Shown: positions 57,600-64,000 of the stretch, one piece after another
Position numbering within the stretch: position 1 is the first letter of the stretch
Layout: every line of letters starts with the position of its first letter
Assembly: GCA_029964075.1 (NCBI GenBank)
Contig: CM057140.1
Span: forward strand, 11,798,643-11,862,642
Direction: 5' to 3'
DNA from: Patiria pectinifera
Taxonomy: Eukaryota > Echinodermata > Asteroidea > Valvatida > Asterinidae
DNA length: 64,000 bases
Made by a program: the position numbers and the translations under genes
The notes under the pieces: model-generated
What the model was told of the DNA's origin: nothing
Database searches by the model: none
What the model saw: the letters and a program-made list of their open reading frames with translations, nothing else

Positions 57600-57885
57600 T
57601 ATTAATATTATCAATATTATTAATTATTTCAGGTAATGAAACCAAGGATTTCTCAAAAGCGGCCCAGGCACTGTAGCTCGCAAACCTGAGGAAATGGGAA
57701 AGAGAGAAGACATTGAAAATAAATGACAGTTTTAGAGGTGGGAGGAAAACCCCAGAGAATATTCTGGGGGAAACCCACGGAATCAGGTAGGGACTGAAAA
57801 CCCAATCCACATGTTGGCCCAGGCAGGAATCAAACCTGGGCCACAGCGGTGGAAGGCGAGGAAAGTACCGCTACGCCAGCCTGAC
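57600..57885 (-). mobile_element. SINE family S2, copy 2
   Basis: Better preserved than copy 1. The right end, read on the minus strand, gives CAGGTTTGATTCCTGCC, a B-box-like sequence. It sits 80 bases upstream of exon 3. Confidence 0.6.
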
Positions 57886-57916
57886 TAGATGTGAATGAAT
57901 ATCACTTCATGCTTGA

Positions 57917-58063
<147 letters not shown>

Positions 58064-58177
58064 TAGATGGGTCATCCCGAAAATGTGGAGGCGACATATT
58101 TCCTGTTCCTTTTGACATCTATGATTCTATATGTGATCATGCACTCCATGCAGTCGCCCTCCAAGAGTGATTACATA

Positions 58178-58635
58178 ATATGTGACCGGCTCCACAAAAA
58201 AAGGGTATGGTGTTGCAAAAAACTGAAATTGAGTTATATACATGGTTGGAAAGCCCACAATGTAAGCTTTTATTTGGTATATAATAGAGCTCCATAGTCC
58301 CTCCCGTTCTGGAGATATGATGTACGTGTATGTGCATATTAACTACTTCCTTGGAGTTCAAATTACACAACTGAGAAAACAGGCTTTGAAATAGCTGGCT
58401 TTGTTGTAGAACTACAGAACGATGCACACAAAATTGTTGTTTTTTCCACTTATGTTCATCAAAATCAACATTTCTGTGAATGAAACCTGAAACTGTAGGT
58501 GTTAAAGATGTCAATCGTGATAAAAAAATGAAAATATCATTTTGACAAAATTGTCACCCTCTCAATGTTGAGCGGGCCATTACACAATAATGCTCAGTGC
58601 GACTTAATACCCTTTTTGTGGAGCCGGTCACATAT
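58178..58635. mobile_element. MITE with 25-bp TIRs (GTGACCGGCTCCAC)
   Basis: Left ATATGTGACCGGCTCCACAA and right TTGTGGAGCCGGTCACATAT are perfect inverted repeats. Length 458 bp. No transposase. Confidence 0.8.
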
Positions 58636-59559
58636 GTAAAGCAAACTACCTATCCAACCAATGAAAATAGTTTAAACTTTTTTTAGTGATACCTAAATTT
58701 CAAATTACAAAGTTTAGAGCTACATGTACATGTAACAAGGACAGGAAAAATGTCAAAAGTGTTGTAGATCCAATTTGAATGACCCAGATGTCACTCAGCA
58801 CAGCCCACATCACCACTTTTGAATGGTCGCTTGTGTTGATGTACAAAAGATCATGCTATTTCTATTAAAGTTATTGTTGACACAAGTTTCCAACATTTAT
58901 CACGTTGATAAGTTAACTCGCGATCTGCACAAACAAGACGGCAATCTCTAGCCCTGCCACTGAAGTGCTATGTACCCATTTTGCACTCTCAGTGGCGAAT
59001 ACGAGAAAGATGAAACCAAAGTGCCGCCCACGTTGAAATCTTTGCATCACTGGACGATCAAACTTATAATTTATTGATGAAGCCGTTTATGCTGCACTCA
59101 GTATTTCATTGTGAAGTGACAGGGAGATTTGACAATTTTCTTTTTGGGATGAAAAAAACCAAAATTGGTTGTATAAATGTAAAATAACAGAGACAGTACT
59201 TACAATAATGGAAAAGGTTTTTGTTCTTATTAAGTAAGTACTGCATACTTTGGACTGTTTTTTCCCCGAAACATTATGTGCTACATCAAAACATTTGCAT
59301 ATTTTTGATTGGTTTAACAAAAGGAGATTGTAGATCCGGGTAGTGGTTTTCATTTTCCCTTTTAAATATGCACAATTGCACATCTGGTGTTTTTGTCCTG
59401 AAGTCAAAAAAAAAATGGCCAAATTTAATGTGAACTGGTACTATTATGCATACTTTATGTACATAAAGTTAGAAATGTTTGAATATTAACATGACTACAC
59501 TGTGCTGTAGTGGGACAGATTAGTTATTATGTCTGTATCTCCCGTACTCACAAGCCAAT

Positions 59560-59702
59560 CCCGCCCCTCCCCAACTCCCAACCCCACCAGCCTTGCCCTC
59601 CACCAACCCGGCCAACACCCCACACCCGGCCCACACCCCCAATCCGGTGCACACCCACACCCCCAATCAGGCGCACACCCCCAAATCCCCCCATCCTCCC
59701 CC
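59560..59702. repeat. C-rich tract, G-quadruplex candidate on the minus strand
   Basis: The plus strand is almost free of G and carries many C runs of 3-6 bases, including ACACCCCCAATC and CACCCCCAAATCCCCCCATC. The complement therefore has many closely spaced G runs. Confidence 0.7.
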
Positions 59703-59822
59703 AAAAAAATAAGAAAGCAAGGCAAACCAGATCAAACATTTTTTAGCGTAATTAATTACAAAAAACAAAAACAAAAACAAAAACCTCCAAGGGTTGTCAA
59801 CTTATTCAAGTGTAAATCAAAT

Positions 59823-59985
59823 TAGGTTTTGCCCTTCACCGACGTATATACACTGTATACTCAGTGTGTATACCTCCCGAGTGAAAGTTGGAAAAAATCA
59901 CTCGGGTGGGACTCGAACCCACGACCTCCTGCTTTCTAGTGCAGATGAATACCACTCTACCACCGAGCTTACGGGATCGGTTGGC
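59823..59985 (-). mobile_element. tRNA-derived SINE with A and B boxes
   Basis: On the minus strand it reads AGCTCGGTGGTAGAGTGGTA (A-box region, 59949-59969), then CACTAGAAAGCAGGAGG and GGTTCGAGTCCC (B box, 59909-59919). A family body ending AAGGGCAAAACCTAATTTG follows. Fragments occur at 10890-10965, 24888-24960 and 50500-50670. It is not a functional tRNA gene because no closed acceptor stem is present. Confidence 0.75.
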
Positions 59986-61039
59986 TGGTTCGAATCTAAA
60001 TAGCAGCGGGTACCACATTATAACTATTCATAAGTATTCAAGTTTAGAGAAAATCCTGTTGGGCCCCTCCCTTTCCTGCTCACATTTCGCTCAAGAACAC
60101 CACCTGGAATTTCAGTCACACGTTTATGACAACACATTGTCTGCAGTCGAGGAAATCCTGCAGCAGTCCCGAAATCCCAAAACCTTTTTTCTTGGTACTG
60201 AATTCATAAAAAAGAAAAGTGGTGTGGGCACAGAATAAAATGTCAGAGAAAGTGTGTTGACATTTTCAGCTGATATTGTTTGGGTAGTCATGAATATCAG
60301 TTCTTGCAGCTGCAGTCTCAACTTTTTTAAATGCAGAGATTGTTTCATTCTAATGTTTTCTTAACCCTAAAGTCTCGAGAAAAATTTTTTTTTTCGCGAC
60401 CGGAGCTGTTTTGACTTTTTAGCCTCGAGCCTAGCGCATCTTTTGATACCAAAAACATAAAAATCGGACCACTGGTTGCTGCTAAGCGAAAAATTTCCTG
60501 CGCTACACACCATGAAAACTGAATTTCCCCATATACATATACATGTACATGTACATGTACAAATGTACATGGTATACACAGAGCAGAATTACCATTCGTG
60601 CATATTAATAATTAATTAGCCATTATTCCAAAACCCTTTGACCTACAGTCATGAAATTTCTTGGGTATGTTCATGATAAGTTGTTCTATGCATGTACTGA
60701 GTTTCAAAATGTTTCGTCCAGGACGAAATCCATTGAAATCCACCACAGGGGCTGGTGGATTTTGACCGACTTGGTACACATGGCTTAGTTTGCCGATTTG
60801 TGCCAAATTCCCCCACTAAATGTGGGGATGGATTGTGATGGAGCTGGTAAGGTTAGAGTTAACAGGAACCATACATTGATATCAAGTCATCTGTGCAATT
60901 AACACATTTTTTTTCCCACCAGAAAAGGCTGTCAATGTATACATGTACATATTTTTACTCTCATCAATTTCTCCATCTTTAACCTCCATTGGGCTATATT
61001 GAAAAACATTTTGTGTGTGTCTTGTCCTTTCCTCGGCAG

Positions 61040-61134
61040 ATATTCAAGACGAGAGCCAAAGAGATAGCTGATAAACTGCTCCCGGCATTCAACACACCGA
61101 CTGGCATTCCCTACGGTCTGGTCAACATAAAGAG
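61040..61134 (+). CDS. MAN1A1: Mannosidase exon 4, last one in the window
   Basis: 95 nt, acceptor TTCCTCGGCAG, ending in phase 2 at AAGAG|GTACAT. Encodes IFKTRAKEIADKLLPAFNT and PTGIPYGLVNIK plus two bases. This is the conserved LLPAF-x-TP-x-GIP block. The expected next block (a G-x-WPWASGG-x-S-like segment and the catalytic acids further on) is not found before 64000, so the gene continues outside. Confidence 0.92.
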
Positions 61135-61378
61135 GTACATGTGTATTGCATCCATCATCTTCATTGTGCATGATATATAAATTATACATGTCATAGTTTC
61201 CGGCTATTAGTTAATTCCCTCCCCAGTGAGCACTTGATGGTTTGAATAAAGTGTTGCAGCTTTGTATGCAGTTACTTTGGGACAAATTGTGTGCACTCAG
61301 GCAACACATTTTGAAGGACTTTCAGAGTCTAACATGCCTAATGGGAAAATTTATCAGCAGAGTCAGTAGAGTAACGTA

Positions 61379-61897
61379 TTAAAGGGAAAATACAACATTT
61401 GCAAACATCAAAAAATAAAACTACCAAATCATTTTGAAATACCTTGCTGCACTGTTAGTGAATGACAGTGTAAAGCATCCTGTAACATCATGGCACCTGG
61501 TATACTGTCATTTTCAAGAAAAGTGGTATTTTTGTATCAATTTCCAACGCTGGCCGGCCGACCAGCATTGGGAAAAAACTGGCTTTTTTTTTTCAAATAC
61601 TGGCCCCAATTGACCATCGCACTTGTCTGCAATCGATTACACACCTATGAACGGGTACAAGCCAGCTAGACTGGTTCCCTGACCTTACAATTCCCCAATA
61701 ACTGCTCTGTTTCTTCTTAAATGGAGTCAGGGAACCAGAGTACAGGAAAATGATTGTTTTTCTTGGTTTTTATAGCATTTTCGAACCCAAAACCTCAAAA
61801 AAGTCAGTGTAACTATATTTGCTATATATTTCCAACCCCCCAATTCCATCCATTTCTGAAAATTGCAGCAAAAGCAAATGATGTATATTCCCTTTAA
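61379..61897. mobile_element. MITE family M1, copy 4
   Basis: Starts TTAAAGGGAAAATACAACAT and ends TGTATATTCCCTTTAA, with the central GCTGGCCGGCCGACCAGC hairpin. It shows the family outside the receptor array. Confidence 0.78.
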
Positions 61898-62454
61898 AGG
61901 GGCCATTCAGTGAATTTTTCTAAGGAACACATTTTGTGCAACTTTCTACTCTTAAATGTATGAAAACAATTTGGCATCCCTTGTTTGGTTGATTCCATTA
62001 AAAAGTGCACTTCTTTAAACATTAAAAAAATTCCCATGTGTTTCTTGACAAATGAGGGCGCTGTTGCTGTGATGTCATGTCAGGAAGACACTGTTCATTT
62101 TAGGGGTTTTCTGTTCAAATTGAAAACATTTGTGAGAAAGGCTTGCTCACTGGCTTACTGCCATGTACTTACACAGTAACGAATCACCAAATGAAAGAAC
62201 AGTTACGACAGCAAAACATGCCAAATTCTAGTAACTTTTTGTGCTGGAATAGCTGTAACATTGAGGTTTCTGCCCGAAATGACATCACAGCTTTGCTCAT
62301 GAATATGGAAATTTGCATTAGCATAATAACCAAAAAGCACCAAAACACCCTTCAAAATGCCAAAACGCAAATTCAAAATGAGGTTATGTGGGACACAAAG
62401 GTTCATTTTCAAGGACAGAATTTAAAAAAAAAATACATTGCATGGGCCCTTTAA
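61894..62454. mobile_element. TTAA-flanked MITE, family M3
   Basis: Termini TTAAAGGGGCCATTCAGTGA and CATTGCATGGGCCCTTTAA are inverted repeats. It shares its left TTAA with the right end of M1 copy 4, so one element inserted at the target site of the other. Confidence 0.72.
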
Positions 62455-64000
62455 GGGAAATAAATGATTATTTTCTAGTTATTTTCTAGAAGTAAATTTT
62501 TCGTGGCCTTGTCATTTGGTGTCAATCCCAGCAATTGTTTTGTGTGTTTGAAATTGACTGACGGCTTTATAGCGTACTTTACTCCAGTTATTCATCTCAC
62601 AAACTTTGGTGCCGTGCTCGGAAAATGTGGATCGATTCAATTCATAAACTTATCGAACTGAATATTGGTGATCATGGCAGTTGCTAGTTGTCATTCATGT
62701 CATTGCACAGACATGTACGTGAACAATGTACATGTATGATATACCGGTACGTACAGCATGCTCACAGCTGAAATACTTATTTAATGTGCTCAGCGTGTGA
62801 ACTTTGGTAAACTGCAGTGCCTGTCATCCGCAGGACACGTCTCTCTGCAATATTGACCAAGATCATGCAATTTTGATGAGACTTGCCATCAAAAATTTAT
62901 TTCAGGCAACTCGTTGCTCGTGAGCCAAACGGCACAGGTTGAAACGAACTAGGTGAATGTACCTGCGATGGTGAGCCGGACTACGGTCGTTGTCATAGAT
63001 ACCTGTCATTGGGCCAAAAACAAAATACCAGTAGTTCTGCTTCCGGTTTCCCTACCTACCCTATGCTGACAGTCCCTACCCTAATTTTTTTTATGGGTAA
63101 AATGAGCGGGGGAAAAACCCCCAAATCATAAATTTCTACCTTTTACCCTTCACTACACGCAGACGCATCCATATGATTGTAAACAAAAAAGTGGCAAATT
63201 TTTTTTTAAATACCCTACCTACACCTATGGGTACCTACTTTTTGAATGCCATGTAATCAGAAGCAAAACTATTTTTTTTGGCCTTACCTGTCAACCTGCT
63301 CATTTGAAGGAAATATCAAATAAATTTTCCAATTTTGTAAAGAGCTAGGGATATATATAGATGTACGTTGTACTTGGCCCACAAATTCATCATAATCATG
63401 ATACATTGTATGTACACACTGTACAAGTACATGTTACAACTGAACAGTTTTGCAACCTGTATGTTTGAGGTCAAGTTTTCTAGATTCACACATTTATCGT
63501 TCCAGAGGCAATTTACATGATTTATTTGATAAGTTGAATCCTGTCGAGGTGGATCACGCCCGGCCATTCATTCTAATGCATTGTCCTCCTAAAAGCTCTG
63601 TCTAAAAGCCCACATGTTAGTCCCATCTCTGGCGCATCCTGTACTCAAGCATGTAATGACCTCCGTTGGGCGGATTGTGTTACCCACTTCATTATGGAGA
63701 AACGGCATCTCAAGTTCTACATAATAGGGAAGAACCATCAAAATAGTGTAGTCAGCAGTAAGCCTACCGTAGCATGCAAAATGTTTTGGGATTAAGAAAA
63801 AACTCCCTGTTCTAGTGTTTGTTATTAATAGTTGATACTTTTGTGCTTGGCCGAAAATCCTTTATGCTGGATTCCTTCTAATGTAACAGATTAAGGAAGT
63901 ACAATGTAAAGTGCATTTTGAACTCTTTATTTGGTCAGTCCAGAAATATTGTATTTGAGAAGTTAGAGACTCCTTTTCAAAATTTGAAAATCATTATATA

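Larger units (their letters stand above)
61135..64000 (+). other. Mannosidase intron 4, partial
   Basis: It contains MITE M1 copy 4 and MITE M3 side by side (61379-62454). The rest is unremarkable non-coding sequence. Confidence 0.65.

Noticed and set aside
59905..59985. tRNA gene on the minus strand
   Set aside because: A and B boxes are present, but no 7-bp acceptor stem closes the cloverleaf, and the sequence continues as a SINE body with other copies in the window.

Overview
The window looks like nuclear DNA from a marine invertebrate deuterostome, most likely an echinoderm and perhaps a sea star. This is inferred from GT-AG introns, roughly 40% GC by eye, an animal Golgi GH47 mannosidase, many short inverted-repeat elements and tRNA-derived SINEs, and frequent ACATGT runs. 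No species can be named from the sequence. Positions 47459-47958 are a 500-base run of N, an assembly gap. Left of the gap (1-46.3 kb) is a head-to-tail array, all on the + strand, of nine related immunoglobulin-type type I membrane receptors, called IgR1 to IgR9 here. Six are apparently complete; IgR1 is cut by the window edge, IgR2 has a broken tail exon, and IgR8 carries a frameshift. A tenth, badly decayed copy lies at 34.27-34.49 kb. Each receptor has one very large first exon that encodes the signal peptide, two Ig domains, a Ser/Thr-rich stalk built of tandem repeats, one transmembrane helix and most of the cytoplasmic tail. Every intron that follows is in phase 1. No basic or acidic residue sits in the core of the helices, so the receptors probably signal through their own tails. 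Two tail types are attached to similar heads. Type A (IgR1, 5, 7, 8) has a repeated YET...RAVPA...DQ block in 1, 5, 2 and 2 copies. In IgR1, 7 and 8 it ends in a canonical ITIM (IgR1, completed across the splice junction) or an ITSM (IgR7, IgR8). Type B (IgR2, 3, 4, 6, 9) is Pro/Tyr-rich with YENQ (4, 6, 9) and YAxV-x12-YAVL (2, 3, 6, 9), then small exons carrying YAEI/YAEV/YSEI and a C-terminal VDN-LY-M box, with KGKPRLDP at the end in IgR3 and IgR6. IgR8 and IgR9 share a 276-bp stretch of the first Ig domain with no difference seen by eye, yet carry type A and type B tails, the layout of paired immune receptors.

The array grew by tandem duplication. IgR2 and IgR3 sit in matching units (about 4.1-11.7 and 12.7-19.5 kb), IgR7 and IgR8 in matching units of about 3.95 kb, and IgR5 to IgR9 share a related upstream cassette. 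A hAT-like element with a second element nested in it has split the IgR2 tail exon.

Right of the gap are the first four coding exons of a class I alpha-1,2-mannosidase (MAN1A type), with large repeat-filled introns; its remaining exons lie beyond the window. This is an ordinary N-glycan processing gene with no evident functional tie to the receptor array.
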